A DNA stretch of 50,035 nucleotides from an uncultured Oscillospiraceae bacterium (GTDB lineage: Bacteria > Bacillota > Clostridia > Oscillospirales > Oscillospiraceae). The DNA is taken from assembly GCA_910587205.1 (NCBI GenBank), contig CAJULZ010000005.1, positions 1 through 50,035 of the forward strand. Direction: 5' to 3'. Below are positions 15,010-25,073 of this stretch, piece by piece. The first letter of the stretch is position 1. Every line of letters begins with the position of its first letter. The position numbers and the translations under genes are program-made. The notes beneath the pieces were generated by a model, which was not told where the DNA came from, searched no databases, and saw nothing but the letters and a program-made list of their open reading frames with translations.

Positions 15010-15897
15010 TTATTTACCTTTCCCCGGCCCCCATTGGCGGATTCCCCTCGCCTGTTCATAAAGGCGAATGTAGCTTTGGTGGCGGCTGGGAGCAATCCTG
15101 CTCTCAGCCAGCGCCTTCAGCACCGCACAGCCCTGCTCTTTCACGTGGGCGCAGCCCTGGAACCGGCAAAGCCCAGTGTACGGCCCAAACTCTCGGAATG
15201 CGGATGCCAACTCCTCCTTGGGGATAGGCTCCGTATCTTCCAGATCAAAGGAAGAAAACCCCGGTGTGTCCGCTACCAAGCCACCACCCACATGGAACAG
15301 CTCAACATGGCGGGTGGTGTGCCTGCCCCGGCCCAGTTTTTCGCTAACGCCGCCTACCCGAAGGGTAAAACCAGGCTGAAGTACGTTGAGGATACTGGAT
15401 TTACCAACGCCGGAATTCCCCATAAAGGCAGAAACCTTTCCATTAATCGCCATCAAAAGCTCCTGCATCCCATCACCTGTCTCCGCACTTACCTGTAAGG
15501 TGGGAAAGCCTGCATTCCGGTAAACCTGGGCCAGCCCTTCTGCCCGGTCCAGGTCACACTTATTAAAACAGACCAGCACCTCACACTCTTTCCACTCTGC
15601 CATAGCCGCCATGCGGTCAATGAGGAATGGATCGGTGACAGGGACAGCCCCTGAGGCAATGATTACCATCTGGTCAATATTGGCTACCATGGGGCGGCGG
15701 AATTGATTTTTCCGGGGCAGAATAGCGTCTACCATACCGGCGCCATCTGATTGACGGGTTATCTCTACCCGATCCCCTACCAGCGGGGTAATCCTCTGGT
15801 GCCGGAGCTTTCCCCGGCCCCGGCAGGGAACGGGTTCCCTCTCCCCCACGTCCACATAGTAAAACCCGCTGAGCGCTTTGATGATCTGCCCTGTCAT
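15010..15897 (-). CDS. rsgA: Ribosome small subunit-dependent GTPase A
   Basis: RsgA is a circularly permuted GTPase that checks late 30S maturation. The 295-residue product has an N-terminal OB fold, then G4 (NKCD), G1 (GNSGVGKSS), G3 (DTPGFSSF), and a C-terminal zinc site (CRFQGCAH...GC). The G4-before-G1 order is diagnostic. The ATG at 15897 lies 4 bases after the prkC stop and gives the normal length; an upstream in-frame start would add 13 residues inside prkC. It is last in the block, next to its terminator, as in B. subtilis where rsgA follows prkC. Confidence 0.96.
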   Translation of the reverse strand: MTGQIIKALSGFYYVDVGEREPVPCRGRGKLRHQRITPLVGDRVEITRQSDGAGMVDAILPRKNQFRRPMVANIDQMVIIASGAVPVTDPFLIDRMAAMAEWKECEVLVCFNKCDLDRAEGLAQVYRNAGFPTLQVSAETGDGMQELLMAINGKVSAFMGNSGVGKSSILNVLQPGFTLRVGGVSEKLGRGRHTTRHVELFHVGGGLVADTPGFSSFDLEDTEPIPKEELASAFREFGPYTGLCRFQGCAHVKEQGCAVLKALAESRIAPSRHQSYIRLYEQARGIRQWGPGKGK

Positions 15898-15901
15898 GCC
15901 G

Positions 15902-17977
15902 TTAGAATTGCAGCGGATAACTGCGATACAGCACATAATCGATATAGATATACACCATCTGTTGGCCGGAACCGGTAATTTGGCGGCTCAGCGTACCGGT
16001 AGACGCATCCACCGCCCCATCAAAATGAGTTACGTCGCCCACCACGATGCGCACGTTTACTGTACCCACGTAACCGCTTAAATCTACCTCAATGGTCTGG
16101 GTACTGGTCGGTACGGAGACATCCTGGGTAGGTTCCACCGTGGGCTGGTCCTCGCTGGGCTTAGGCGGCTCCGTTACGGGCACCTCATCCGACGGGGTTG
16201 GCTCCGGGACTTCCGGACCCAGGCTGACCCAGAAGTCGATGGCTTTGCCCTGCTCCACTTCATTGCGTTCCCCAATGCTCTGCCAGAATACGCGACCTTC
16301 AGCATATTCGTCATTGTGATGGTATTCCACTTTACCCAGCTTTAATCCCAGGCTGTCCAGTTGGCTCTGGATCTGGTCAAAATTCACGTTGATAAACCGC
16401 GGCACTACCACAGGCTGGCTCTCCGGCCCGCTGCTGATGACGATGGTCACTTCTTCCAGATGCCCTTTCCCCACCTGGGTTCCCTTCATAGGGGTGTAGG
16501 AAATCACATACCCCTGGGTGATGGTATCCGAGGAGGCATACTCCTGTACTACCCGCAAGCCCATTTCGTTTTGCAGCGTTTGCAGCGCCATACGGGCATC
16601 CCATCCGGTTACATCCACCATATACATATTGTCCTCGCCGCCGCTGATCGTCACCGTGATGGTCATATCCCCCTCTCGGGCCATAGAATTAGCGTCAGGG
16701 GTCTGGTTGCAAATTTGCCCTTCTGGATAGTCCGCATTATATACGGTTCCGCCTACCTCAACGGTGAAGTCGCCCAAAATGGATTTATTTTGCTCCAGGT
16801 CATCCAGTGTATACCCCAGCACAGAGGGGACGGGGTACTCCTGCACGTCATCAAACATCCCTTTAAATAGGAAATTGTAGAGGAAATAGACCATGCCACT
16901 AATAAACAATAGGATAATCAGGATGGCAATCAACGCAGGTACGATACCCCCGCCCCGTTGGGGCGGTTCATCATAGTCGTCGTCATCCACAACCTCCCGG
17001 CGGCGGTGTTCCCTGCGCTCCGGCTGCGGGTGATCCCGAAGTCTCCGCTCCTGCTCTCCCTGGTTGGTCGTCCTCACTGCCGGTACCACCACGGTGGGCT
17101 CATCCACAATATGAGGGGCAGAAGCAGCCGAAGATATCTTCATATCCGGATTTTTCCGGAATTCCTTCAAATCCTCCAACATTTCGTCTGCCGAACCATA
17201 CCGCTGATTCAGATCGGGCGCCATAGCTTTCATTGTAATGGCCTCCAGCGCACGAGGGACGTCCGGATTCAGGCTCCTGGGCGGGACCGGGATGGCATTG
17301 ATGTGCTGAATAGCCACAAAAACTGGGGTGTCGCCTTCAAAAGGCAACCGGCCCGTGAGCATCTCATACAGCACTACACCAGCAGAATAGATGTCGGTCC
17401 GACAGTCCACATGGCTTCCCTTGGCCTGTTCTGGCGAGATATAGTGCACGGAGCCAATAGCCTCTTGGGTCATGGTGTTCTGGGCCGCGCTGGCCAACTG
17501 GGCAATGCCGAAATCCGTGACCTTTACGCTTCCGTCCCGGAGAACCATGATATTGTGGGGCTTGATATCCCGGTGGATAATGCCGCGGCTATGGGCATGC
17601 CCCAATGCCCGGACAATCTGGGTGATAAAATGCAGGGCTTCACGCCAATTCAACGGCGTGCCGCGCTTTTGCATATACTGTTTGAGCGTCATACCATCCA
17701 CAAGCTCCATGACGATATAATCCAGCCCGTCGGAATGGCTCACATCGTACACAGAGACGATATTAGCATTAGAAAGCATGGCAACGGCCTGGGATTCATC
17801 ATGGAACCGGCGGCGGAAATCCGCATCGCTTGCAAGCTCCGGCTTCAAGATCTTCAGTGCAACCAGCCTATTCAGCCTGTGACATCGTGCCTTATACACC
17901 ACCGCCATGCCGCCGGTTCCAATGCACTCCAAAATCTCATAGCGATTGTCGAGCATTTTACCTATGTATTGATCCAT
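15902..17977 (-). CDS. prkC: PASTA-domain Ser/Thr protein kinase
   Basis: PrkC-type kinases sense muropeptides or lipid II outside the cell and phosphorylate proteins inside; in Bacillus it triggers spore germination. Cytoplasmic kinase: GTGGMA loop, ALKILK, HRDIKPHN, DFG and SPEQAKG (residues about 1-270). A single membrane helix (VPALIAILIILLFISGMVYF) follows a charged linker. Outside are three PASTA repeats, a Pro/Glu/Thr-rich stretch and a C-terminal beta domain (VDLSGYVGTVNVRIVVGD). The ATG at 17977 follows AGGAGG; an earlier start would overlap prpC. It is paired with the phosphatase gene upstream. Confidence 0.95.
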   Translation of the reverse strand: MDQYIGKMLDNRYEILECIGTGGMAVVYKARCHRLNRLVALKILKPELASDADFRRRFHDESQAVAMLSNANIVSVYDVSHSDGLDYIVMELVDGMTLKQYMQKRGTPLNWREALHFITQIVRALGHAHSRGIIHRDIKPHNIMVLRDGSVKVTDFGIAQLASAAQNTMTQEAIGSVHYISPEQAKGSHVDCRTDIYSAGVVLYEMLTGRLPFEGDTPVFVAIQHINAIPVPPRSLNPDVPRALEAITMKAMAPDLNQRYGSADEMLEDLKEFRKNPDMKISSAASAPHIVDEPTVVVPAVRTTNQGEQERRLRDHPQPERREHRRREVVDDDDYDEPPQRGGGIVPALIAILIILLFISGMVYFLYNFLFKGMFDDVQEYPVPSVLGYTLDDLEQNKSILGDFTVEVGGTVYNADYPEGQICNQTPDANSMAREGDMTITVTISGGEDNMYMVDVTGWDARMALQTLQNEMGLRVVQEYASSDTITQGYVISYTPMKGTQVGKGHLEEVTIVISSGPESQPVVVPRFINVNFDQIQSQLDSLGLKLGKVEYHHNDEYAEGRVFWQSIGERNEVEQGKAIDFWVSLGPEVPEPTPSDEVPVTEPPKPSEDQPTVEPTQDVSVPTSTQTIEVDLSGYVGTVNVRIVVGDVTHFDGAVDASTGTLSRQITGSGQQMVYIYIDYVLYRSYPLQF

Positions 17978-17999
17978 GGTAAAAGTCCTCCTATCAGCT

Positions 18000-18737
18000 T
18001 TACAGCTGTGCCAGCGCAACCGTCACATTGTCCGGTGCACCCTGTTCCAGTGTCATGTGCAGCAGAGTACGGCAGAGCGCCTCCGGCTCCGGTTCCCCCA
18101 TAGATTCCCGAAGCAGCACCTGATCGGGCAGCACATTGGTCAATCCGTCGCTACACAGCAGCAAGCGGCTGTCCGTTCCTGTCTCTACCCGGAGGAGATC
18201 ACAGGCCACTGTGCTTTCCACACCCAGCGCACGGGTAATCAAGTTCTTCTGTGGATGTACCCTGGCCTCCTCCGCGGTAATTTCACCTCGGTCAACCAGG
18301 AGCTGAACCAGTGAATGATCCACCGTTACCTGCCGAATCATCCCGTTCTCTATAAGATAGCACCGGCTGTCCCCTACATTGACCACGTAGGATTCCCCAT
18401 GCACTGCAAGGGCCGCCACCAAAGTAGTGCCCATCCCTTGGTATTCCAGGTTCTGCTGGGCCAGATCAAATACTTGCCGGTTTGCCGCGCCGCAGGCATG
18501 AGCAAGCACGTCTTCCCACCATTCCGGGTCATCTCGCGCACCATCCGCATAGGCCTTTTCCACAGAAGCGGTGAACGCATCCACCGCCACCGAACTGGCT
18601 ACGCTGCCAGCCTGAGCCCCGCCCATACCATCGCAAACTACCAGCAAGGCCGCCTCTTCCGTCAACTGGCGAACGGCATAGCTGTCTTGGTTGTCCTTTC
18701 TGTGACAGCCTATGTCGGTCACGCCAAAAAGTTTCAT
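18000..18737 (-). CDS. prpC: PP2C-type protein phosphatase
   Basis: This removes phosphate from Ser/Thr residues, countering PrkC. The 245-residue product has the PPM metal motifs: DNQDSYAV, VCDGMGGAQAG, GTTLVAAL, NVGDSRCYL, DHSLVQLLVDRGEITAEEA, LLCSDGLTNVL and APDNVTVAL. All catalytic Asp are present. It lies between rlmN (14 bases upstream) and prkC (22 bases downstream), the standard Firmicutes order. Confidence 0.95.
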   Translation of the reverse strand: MKLFGVTDIGCHRKDNQDSYAVRQLTEEAALLVVCDGMGGAQAGSVASSVAVDAFTASVEKAYADGARDDPEWWEDVLAHACGAANRQVFDLAQQNLEYQGMGTTLVAALAVHGESYVVNVGDSRCYLIENGMIRQVTVDHSLVQLLVDRGEITAEEARVHPQKNLITRALGVESTVACDLLRVETGTDSRLLLCSDGLTNVLPDQVLLRESMGEPEPEALCRTLLHMTLEQGAPDNVTVALAQL

Positions 18738-18751
18738 GTACGTCCCTCCTT

Positions 18752-19798
18752 CTAGGAACTAGGTAATTGCTGCTCGCGTATCTGCTTCCTCCGCAACTGG
18801 CCGCAGGAGGCATCGATATCGCCGCCCAGCTTACGCCGCACCGTAGCAGTAACTCCACGGCTTTCCAGCCTCTGCTGAAACTGGCGCACACGGCGGCTCG
18901 GCCTCAAAGGTGACTCCTCCACGTCGTTCAGCGGAATCAGATTCACGTGGCCGGGCTGGCCCTGGAGGAACCCCGCCAGCCGATCAGCCTGGGCATCGCT
19001 GTCGTTAACTCCGTCAATCAAAGCATACTCATAAGAAACCCTCCGCCCCGTAACTTCAAAGTAACGGCGGCATGCTTCCATCAACTGCCCTATCCCCACT
19101 GACCGATTGACCGGCATCAGTCGGGACCGCACCTCGTCATCCGGGGCATGGAGTGATACGCTTAGCGTCAATTGTAACCCAAGACCGGCCAGTTTGTCAA
19201 TTTTCTTTATCAGCCCGCAGGTAGACAAAGAAATGTGGCGCATCCCAATATTCATCCCATCCGGGTGGTTCACCAGTGTGAGGAAGCGCAGGACATTATC
19301 AAAATTGTCCAGCGGTTCTCCAATCCCCATCATAACGATATGGGATATCCTCTCACCGCTATCCTTCTGTGTGAAGATTACCTGATCTAATATTTCAGAA
19401 GCCGTCAAGTTTCGCACCTTTCCACCCAACGTAGATGCGCAAAATACACAGCCCATGTTGCATCCCACTTGGCTGGACACACATATAGTATTCCCATACT
19501 TGTAGCGCATCAAAACCGTTTCGATGCAATTCCCGTCCCCGAGTCTCCAAAGATATTTGACTGTCCCATCTATCTTGGAAACCTGCCTGCGTTCTATCTC
19601 CGGCACTGTAAGCGTGCATTCCGCTTTCATCTGCTCGCGCAGCGACTTTGGGATATTGCTCATCTCGTCAAAAGACTCAATCCCCTGCTGAAGCCATCGA
19701 AACACCTGCATTGCCCGGAACGACGGCTGCCCCATCGATTGAAATAGGCCGGCCATCTCTTTCGGTGTCATGGATTTTAGGTCGGTCATCAGGGTCAT
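18752..19798 (-). CDS. rlmN: Dual-specificity 23S rRNA / tRNA methyltransferase RlmN
   Basis: RlmN is a radical SAM enzyme that methylates C2 of A2503 in 23S rRNA and A37 in some tRNAs. The 348-residue product has the CxxxCxxC cluster (CNMGCVFCAS), GIGEPLDNF, SLSVSLHAPDD, the methyl-carrier Cys near the C-terminus (DASCGQLR) and a second Cys in LSTCG. Its ATG overlaps the rsmB stop (ATGA), so the two are coupled. Confidence 0.95.
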   Translation of the reverse strand: MTLMTDLKSMTPKEMAGLFQSMGQPSFRAMQVFRWLQQGIESFDEMSNIPKSLREQMKAECTLTVPEIERRQVSKIDGTVKYLWRLGDGNCIETVLMRYKYGNTICVSSQVGCNMGCVFCASTLGGKVRNLTASEILDQVIFTQKDSGERISHIVMMGIGEPLDNFDNVLRFLTLVNHPDGMNIGMRHISLSTCGLIKKIDKLAGLGLQLTLSVSLHAPDDEVRSRLMPVNRSVGIGQLMEACRRYFEVTGRRVSYEYALIDGVNDSDAQADRLAGFLQGQPGHVNLIPLNDVEESPLRPSRRVRQFQQRLESRGVTATVRRKLGGDIDASCGQLRRKQIREQQLPSS

Positions 19799-21126
19799 CC
19801 CTTTCTGCGAAGTTTGGCGGTAAAAAACCCGTCTGTTTCATGGATATGGGGCCAGAAGGTTATCCATCCAGGCTGAATGCCAAACCGGGGAAGCTCAAAT
19901 TGCTCCAGGCAAAACTGTGGATGTCCCCCTAAAAATTCTTTCACGACATCTTCGTTTTCCCGGCACAGCAACGTACAGGTGGAGTAGATCAGCACTCCTC
20001 CAGGGCGGACATATTGGGCGCAGTTGCTCAAAATCGCCCGCTGCACCCGCGGCAAATCATTTAGCGGTCCTGGTTCTTTGTAGCGGATGTCTGGCTTTTT
20101 CCGGATAATGCCCAATCCGGAACAGGGCACATCGGCAATCACTGTGTCAAACCCTTTCAACCACTCTTTCCTTGTCTCCATGGCGCTTTGGATCTGCGGC
20201 ACGATGATAGACAAGCCCAGCCGGTCTCGGCCAGCTTCTATTAGGCGCATTTTGTGCAAGTGGATATCGCAAGAAACCACTTCCCCGTGGTTTCCCATAT
20301 CTATAGCAGCAGCAAAAGATTTTCCGCCTGGGGCGGCGCAACAGTCTAGTACACGGCTTTCTGGGGTGATTTCAGCAACTGAAACTGCCAGCCGGGCCGC
20401 AACATCCTGAACATAAAACAAGCCGTCCTGGAACGCCTTCAACTGTTCCAAATCCCCCGTTCCGCTCAGTAACAGGCACCCAGGCATCCAGGGGTGTAGC
20501 TCTGCCTCTATTCCAGCCGACAACAGGATCTTCACCAGATCCACAGGTTCTGCTCGCAGCATATTTGTCTGCACGGTGACAGGAGGTTGTTGGTTGTTGG
20601 CCTCCAACAGCGCCTCAACCTCATCTGCCCCAAGCATGGCCTGGAATTCCTCCACTATCCACTGTGGATGACTATATCTAAGCGACAAGTCTTCCAACTT
20701 GTCACCTATTGGGGGGGCAGGAAACTCACCCTGCCGAAGCATAGCACGCAAGATGCCGTTGACCATTCCGGCCGCTTTAGGGTTGCGGCAATGCTTTTTG
20801 GCAAGCTCCACCGCCTCGTTTACCGCAGCACGGGCCGGTATCTTATCTAAAAACAGCAGCTGATATACAGCAACCCGTAAACTGCACAGCACTTTTATAT
20901 CCAGCTTACTGAGCTTTGTGTTACAGAATAAGGAGATATGCCAATCCAGCAACAGCTTGTTTTGCAGAACACCATAGCACAGCTTCGTGGCCAATGCCGC
21001 ATCCCGCCGGTCCAGCCCCTGTCCCCGAATTGTTTTTTTTAGATACCCATCCGACCATGCCCTCTGGCGCTCACAGGCAGCCAAGGTAAGCACTGCAGTC
21101 TCTCTGGCTGAACCCATCGCATTCAC
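19795..21126 (-). CDS. rsmB: 16S rRNA (cytosine-967-C5)-methyltransferase
   Basis: RsmB methylates C967 of 16S rRNA. The 443-residue product has an N-terminal NusB-like helical domain (residues about 1-140, with RDAALATKLCYGVL and IPARAAVNEAVELAKKH) and a SAM-dependent domain with CCAAPGGKSFAAA, DVPCSGLGIIRKKPD (catalytic Cys) and YSTCTLLCRENEDVV. It overlaps fmt upstream and rlmN downstream by 4 bases each. Confidence 0.95.
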   Translation of the reverse strand: MNAMGSARETAVLTLAACERQRAWSDGYLKKTIRGQGLDRRDAALATKLCYGVLQNKLLLDWHISLFCNTKLSKLDIKVLCSLRVAVYQLLFLDKIPARAAVNEAVELAKKHCRNPKAAGMVNGILRAMLRQGEFPAPPIGDKLEDLSLRYSHPQWIVEEFQAMLGADEVEALLEANNQQPPVTVQTNMLRAEPVDLVKILLSAGIEAELHPWMPGCLLLSGTGDLEQLKAFQDGLFYVQDVAARLAVSVAEITPESRVLDCCAAPGGKSFAAAIDMGNHGEVVSCDIHLHKMRLIEAGRDRLGLSIIVPQIQSAMETRKEWLKGFDTVIADVPCSGLGIIRKKPDIRYKEPGPLNDLPRVQRAILSNCAQYVRPGGVLIYSTCTLLCRENEDVVKEFLGGHPQFCLEQFELPRFGIQPGWITFWPHIHETDGFFTAKLRRKG

Positions 21127-22064
21127 CCCTGTTTTGCCAGCACTGCCCCCACTGGAACAGGGTGCCCCAGCAGGAATGCCGACGCCGTCATACCTTTTTT
21201 ACCATCTGGCTGAAGCTCCAGAATTTCCAATACCCGACCATCCCCACAGGCCACCTTCAATCCCTTTTTATCCGCCTGCACTACAGTCCCCGGACTTTTT
21301 CCCGTGGTTTCATTGGTCCGTACCGTGCGTAAAATCTTGCACCTGACTCCATTCAACACTGCTACGGCGGCAGGCCAAGGAAATAGGCCCCGGACCTGGT
21401 TATGGAGCTGCTGGGCTGTCTTTTCAAAATCCATAGGCGAGAGATCCTTGGAAAGCATAGGCGCATAGCAGGATAAGTTGTCATCCTGAGGGACTGCCTG
21501 GGCTATTCCACTCCCGATTTGGCACACCACCTCGGTCAAGAGGCTGGCGCCCAATATCGCCAACCGATTGTAGAGGCAGGTGGCATCTTCATCCGGATCA
21601 ATGGGTGTCCTGCGTTGGGCCAGGATATCCCCAGTGTCCATCCCCTCTGCCATATACATGATGCTGATACCCGTTTCATCTTCGCCGTTCAAAATGGCCC
21701 AGTTAATGGGGGCAGCTCCCCGATATTTGGGCAAAAGCGATGAATGGACGTTAATGCATCCCAGCCTGGGCAACGCCAAGACATCCGGTGGAAGGAGTTT
21801 CCCGTAAGCGGCTACCACAATGAGATCTGGCTTCAGCCTCTGTAGTATATCCAGAGCCGCTCCATTTCGCATCTTTTCTGGCTGATAAACTGGCAGCATT
21901 TTCGACAAGGCATATTGTTTTACAGGTGGTTGTTGGACCCTCATTCCTCGATTTTTTGGTTTGTCTGGCTGGGTGAAAACGCCGCACAGCTCATGCCCTG
22001 CCGCAACCAATGCGTTCAATGATGGCACGGCAAATTCCGGCGTTCCCATAAACACAATTTTCAT
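21123..22064 (-). CDS. fmt: Methionyl-tRNA formyltransferase
   Basis: Fmt formylates initiator Met-tRNA using 10-formyl-tetrahydrofolate. The 313-residue product starts KIVFMGTPEFAVPSL, has the catalytic segment NVHSSLLPKYRGAAPINWA, the substrate loop NRGMRVQQPPVK and a C-terminal OB-like domain. It directly follows def, which removes the formyl group later. Its start overlaps the def stop by 4 bases. Confidence 0.96.
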   Translation of the reverse strand: MKIVFMGTPEFAVPSLNALVAAGHELCGVFTQPDKPKNRGMRVQQPPVKQYALSKMLPVYQPEKMRNGAALDILQRLKPDLIVVAAYGKLLPPDVLALPRLGCINVHSSLLPKYRGAAPINWAILNGEDETGISIMYMAEGMDTGDILAQRRTPIDPDEDATCLYNRLAILGASLLTEVVCQIGSGIAQAVPQDDNLSCYAPMLSKDLSPMDFEKTAQQLHNQVRGLFPWPAAVAVLNGVRCKILRTVRTNETTGKSPGTVVQADKKGLKVACGDGRVLEILELQPDGKKGMTASAFLLGHPVPVGAVLAKQG

Positions 22065-22558
22065 TGGAGTTCCTCCCCGTCTGCCTCCATGGCATCCAGC
22101 TCTTCCAGGGTATACAGCCGGCCGGTATGCTCTACAAACAGGTGGCCGTCCAAGTGTTCCGTTTCATGGCAGAAGCATCTGGCCACTATCCCCTCACCGG
22201 ACACTTCAAAAGGGTTTCCATCCCGATCCTGGGCCCGTACGATGACGTAATTAGGCCGCTTAACCTTACCATACATCCCCGGAACGCTAAGACAACCTTC
22301 AAGGCCATCCTGCTCCCCCTCCTGACGGATAATTACCGGATTGACCAATTCAATCATCTGATCCTGCTCGTCTACCACAATTACCGCACGGCGCAGGATC
22401 CCCACCTGGGGAGCCGCCAGCCCCACGCCATTGGCCTCTGCCAGCGTCTCCTTCATATCATCCAACAGGATGTGGAGCCGCCGGTCAAACCTTTCCACCG
22501 GGCGGCACACTTTTTCCAAAGAAGATTCTCCCTGTGTCAAGATCTTTCTCAGCGCCAT
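22061..22558 (-). CDS. def: Peptide deformylase
   Basis: Def removes the N-formyl group from new proteins. The 165-residue product has the three class motifs: GVGLAAPQVG, EGCLSVPG (metal Cys) and HETEHLDG (two metal His and catalytic Glu). A start at 22579 would overlap priA (ATGA) and add seven residues. The ATG at 22558 has GAGGAGG about 9 bases upstream and gives the typical MALRKILTQG start, so I prefer it. The usual Ile/Asp of the HExxH region is Thr/Glu here, which is tolerated in the family. Confidence 0.95.
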   Translation of the reverse strand: MALRKILTQGESSLEKVCRPVERFDRRLHILLDDMKETLAEANGVGLAAPQVGILRRAVIVVDEQDQMIELVNPVIIRQEGEQDGLEGCLSVPGMYGKVKRPNYVIVRAQDRDGNPFEVSGEGIVARCFCHETEHLDGHLFVEHTGRLYTLEELDAMEADGEELQ

Positions 22559-22575
22559 TTTGGTTTTCCTCCTCA

Positions 22576-25041
22576 TCAATCAATTGGCTCAAAGCCAGCA
22601 TAAAAGGCCACTCCCCGGTTCTGCTTGTCCGACTGTGCACTCCGGATCAAGTGTGCCACCAGTTGGCGTATTACTTTCGTATTTCTGGCATTCAAAATCA
22701 GCCGGTACCGATACCGGTCATTTATCTTTGCCACTGCCGCAGGTGCGGGCCCCAGGAGGCGGCAACCGTATTCTGCATAGGGCGCTCTGCGCAGGGCCGC
22801 TCCAAGACTGTCCCGTAATCTCAGACATGCCCGGAGCACCGCCGTCTCCTCCAGGCCGGAAGCGCACAGCACAAACAAATCGCTACAGGGCGGGAGGTTC
22901 CGCAGTTCGCGGATCTGGATCTCCTGCCGGTAAAAAGCGTCATAATCCTGGCGGGCAGCACATCGGATTACCTCGTTGTCCGGTGTGAATGTCTGGATGA
23001 CGGCCTGACCCTCTTTTCCGCCCCGGCCAGCCCGCCCCACCACCTGTGTAAGCAGGGAAAACGTGCGTTCACCGGAATAAATATCCCCAGTATAAAGGGA
23101 TTGGTCCGCCGATATCACACCAACCAAAGTGACATTTTCAAAATCCAGTCCTTTTGCTACCATCTGCGTGCCAAGCAGAATCGGGATACGTTCTCGTTGA
23201 AACTTTTTCAACATAGCCTCATGGCTATGGGTAACGGAAACCGTATCCGTATCCATGCGCAAAATCTCGACTCCTGGAAACAGCCCTCGAAGCTCCTCCT
23301 CCACCTTCTGTGTCCCCGTCCCTACAAAATCCAGTATACCGCCGCAGACAGGGCACCGATCAGACACCGGTTCCGAATGGCCGCAGTAATGGCACATCAG
23401 CCTCCGGTTTGCGGAGTGGTAGGTCAGGTGAACCGAGCAACGTGGGCAGGTAGGCGTTTCGCCACACTCCCCGCACGTGACCATGCGGTTGGCCCCACGC
23501 CGGTTCAGGAACAGGATTGCCTGTTCCCCTCGGTCAATGGCTTCCCATAGCTTTTCCGCAAGGGCAGCGCTAATACTTCCCCCGTTCCCCCGGCGCAACT
23601 CGTCCTTCATATCCACAATGGTCACCCGGGGAAGGGTCCGCTCGTTGAATCGGTGCCGGAGCTCAAACAGGTGATACTCCCCTTGCTTGGCGCGGTACAT
23701 TGTTTCCACCGACGGCGTTGCCGAACCCAGCAGGAGCAACGCGCCCTCCCGGTAACACCGGTAACGGGCCACCTCCCGGGCGTGATACCGCGGGTTCTGC
23801 TCCGATTTGTAGGAAGGCTCCTGCTCCTCGTCCAAGATAATAAGTCCAAGATCCGGCAGCGGGGCAAAGACAGCAGACCGGGTCCCCACTACCACGCGGG
23901 CCTCCCCCCGGCACGCCCGTTTCCACTCGTCACAGCGTTCCCCAGCAGACAGGGAACTGTGCAGCACCGCTACTTCCCGGTCAAAATGGGAACAAAAGAT
24001 CCGCACAAGCTGGGGCGTCAAGGCAATCTCCGGCACCATGATCAGCGCTGTTTTTCCCCGTTCCAGCAGGGCATGGATCAATTTCAAATAGATTTGGGTT
24101 TTCCCGCTGCCTGTAACGCCGTACAAAAGCGCGACGGCTGCATCTTCCTGGGTTAGCTCCAGCAATCCATCTAAAGCCGCCCGCTGCGCCCCATTCAGCT
24201 CTACTGGAACTGCCTGTTCCCATTCCGGCAGCTCTGGCCGGCGGTATACCTCCCTTTTGGACAGGGTCAGCACGCCCTGACGCTCCAGCGCCTTCAGGGT
24301 CGACATAGACGCACCGGTAAAATAGCACAGTTCCTTCGCGGAAGTCTCCCCCGCTGCACATAAGGTCTCCCCGATAGCGTATTGCAGGGGAGCTCGTTTC
24401 CGCTTTGGGGCCAGCAGGGCCATGACTTCTCCCGCATCCATAGCCAGGGACGCCACCTGCTCCATTTTGTCCCCAACACCCCGGGCCGCACCTGCCTCCT
24501 GCACTATGACCTCCTTTTCGGCCAGCATCCGCAGGGATGGTCCTGGGTCGGCAGTCCCGAAGGCAATCCGAATTTTTCCCAGCTCCGCCCAGCCGCCGTT
24601 GGCAAACAGTATCTCCACCAGCTTCTGCGCAGGCCCGGAATCACCCGCAGTCTCCAAGGCTGTTTCCCGGTCCACTCCCGGCGCAATGCGCCAGCAGTCC
24701 TTTAGGGAAAACCACAATCCCGCAGGAAGCATTACTCGCATAGCGTCGTATACCGTACAGAAATAATGCTCCCGCATCCAAAGGGCAAGCTGGACCGACT
24801 CCGGCCCCAACACTGGTTCCTCATCCAACAGAGCAAGTATACATTTTAACTTGGCCGTATCCTCCCGTTGGCCAGTGGCCAGCACAATCCCGTCACGCAC
24901 CCTGTTGCCGGAGCCAAATGGAACTGCCGCCCGCATCCCCGGCCGGAGGACTCCCTCCAGCTTGGCCGGTACCAGATAATCATAAGGACAGTCAATGGCA
25001 TAGGTGGCCGCTGATACGGCAATTCTCGCGATACTGGCCAC
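22576..25041 (-). CDS. priA: Primosomal protein N' (replication restart helicase)
   Basis: PriA recognises stalled forks and reloads the replicative helicase. The 821-residue product has an N-terminal DNA-binding domain, Walker A (GVTGSGKTQIYL), DEEQEPSYKSEQNPRYHARE, zinc-binding pairs (CGECGETPTCPRCSVHL and CHYCGH...CPVCGG) and GTQMVAKGLDFENVTLVG. I prefer GTG at 25041 because GGGGGA lies 7 bases before it; a TTG 24 bases earlier has no ribosome site. coaBC, which lies between rpoZ and priA in B. subtilis, is absent. Confidence 0.95.
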   Translation of the reverse strand: MASIARIAVSAATYAIDCPYDYLVPAKLEGVLRPGMRAAVPFGSGNRVRDGIVLATGQREDTAKLKCILALLDEEPVLGPESVQLALWMREHYFCTVYDAMRVMLPAGLWFSLKDCWRIAPGVDRETALETAGDSGPAQKLVEILFANGGWAELGKIRIAFGTADPGPSLRMLAEKEVIVQEAGAARGVGDKMEQVASLAMDAGEVMALLAPKRKRAPLQYAIGETLCAAGETSAKELCYFTGASMSTLKALERQGVLTLSKREVYRRPELPEWEQAVPVELNGAQRAALDGLLELTQEDAAVALLYGVTGSGKTQIYLKLIHALLERGKTALIMVPEIALTPQLVRIFCSHFDREVAVLHSSLSAGERCDEWKRACRGEARVVVGTRSAVFAPLPDLGLIILDEEQEPSYKSEQNPRYHAREVARYRCYREGALLLLGSATPSVETMYRAKQGEYHLFELRHRFNERTLPRVTIVDMKDELRRGNGGSISAALAEKLWEAIDRGEQAILFLNRRGANRMVTCGECGETPTCPRCSVHLTYHSANRRLMCHYCGHSEPVSDRCPVCGGILDFVGTGTQKVEEELRGLFPGVEILRMDTDTVSVTHSHEAMLKKFQRERIPILLGTQMVAKGLDFENVTLVGVISADQSLYTGDIYSGERTFSLLTQVVGRAGRGGKEGQAVIQTFTPDNEVIRCAARQDYDAFYRQEIQIRELRNLPPCSDLFVLCASGLEETAVLRACLRLRDSLGAALRRAPYAEYGCRLLGPAPAAVAKINDRYRYRLILNARNTKVIRQLVAHLIRSAQSDKQNRGVAFYAGFEPID

Positions 25042-25073
25042 GGTGTCTTCCCCCGTCTCTTCCAAAGTCCAAA

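Noticed and set aside
16958..18103. Plus-strand 381-codon frame opposite prkC
   Set aside because: It is a shadow of the strongly supported kinase gene, with no family motif and no ribosome site. Similar long frames opposite dnaJ/DUF5685, leuB and dxs were rejected for the same reason.
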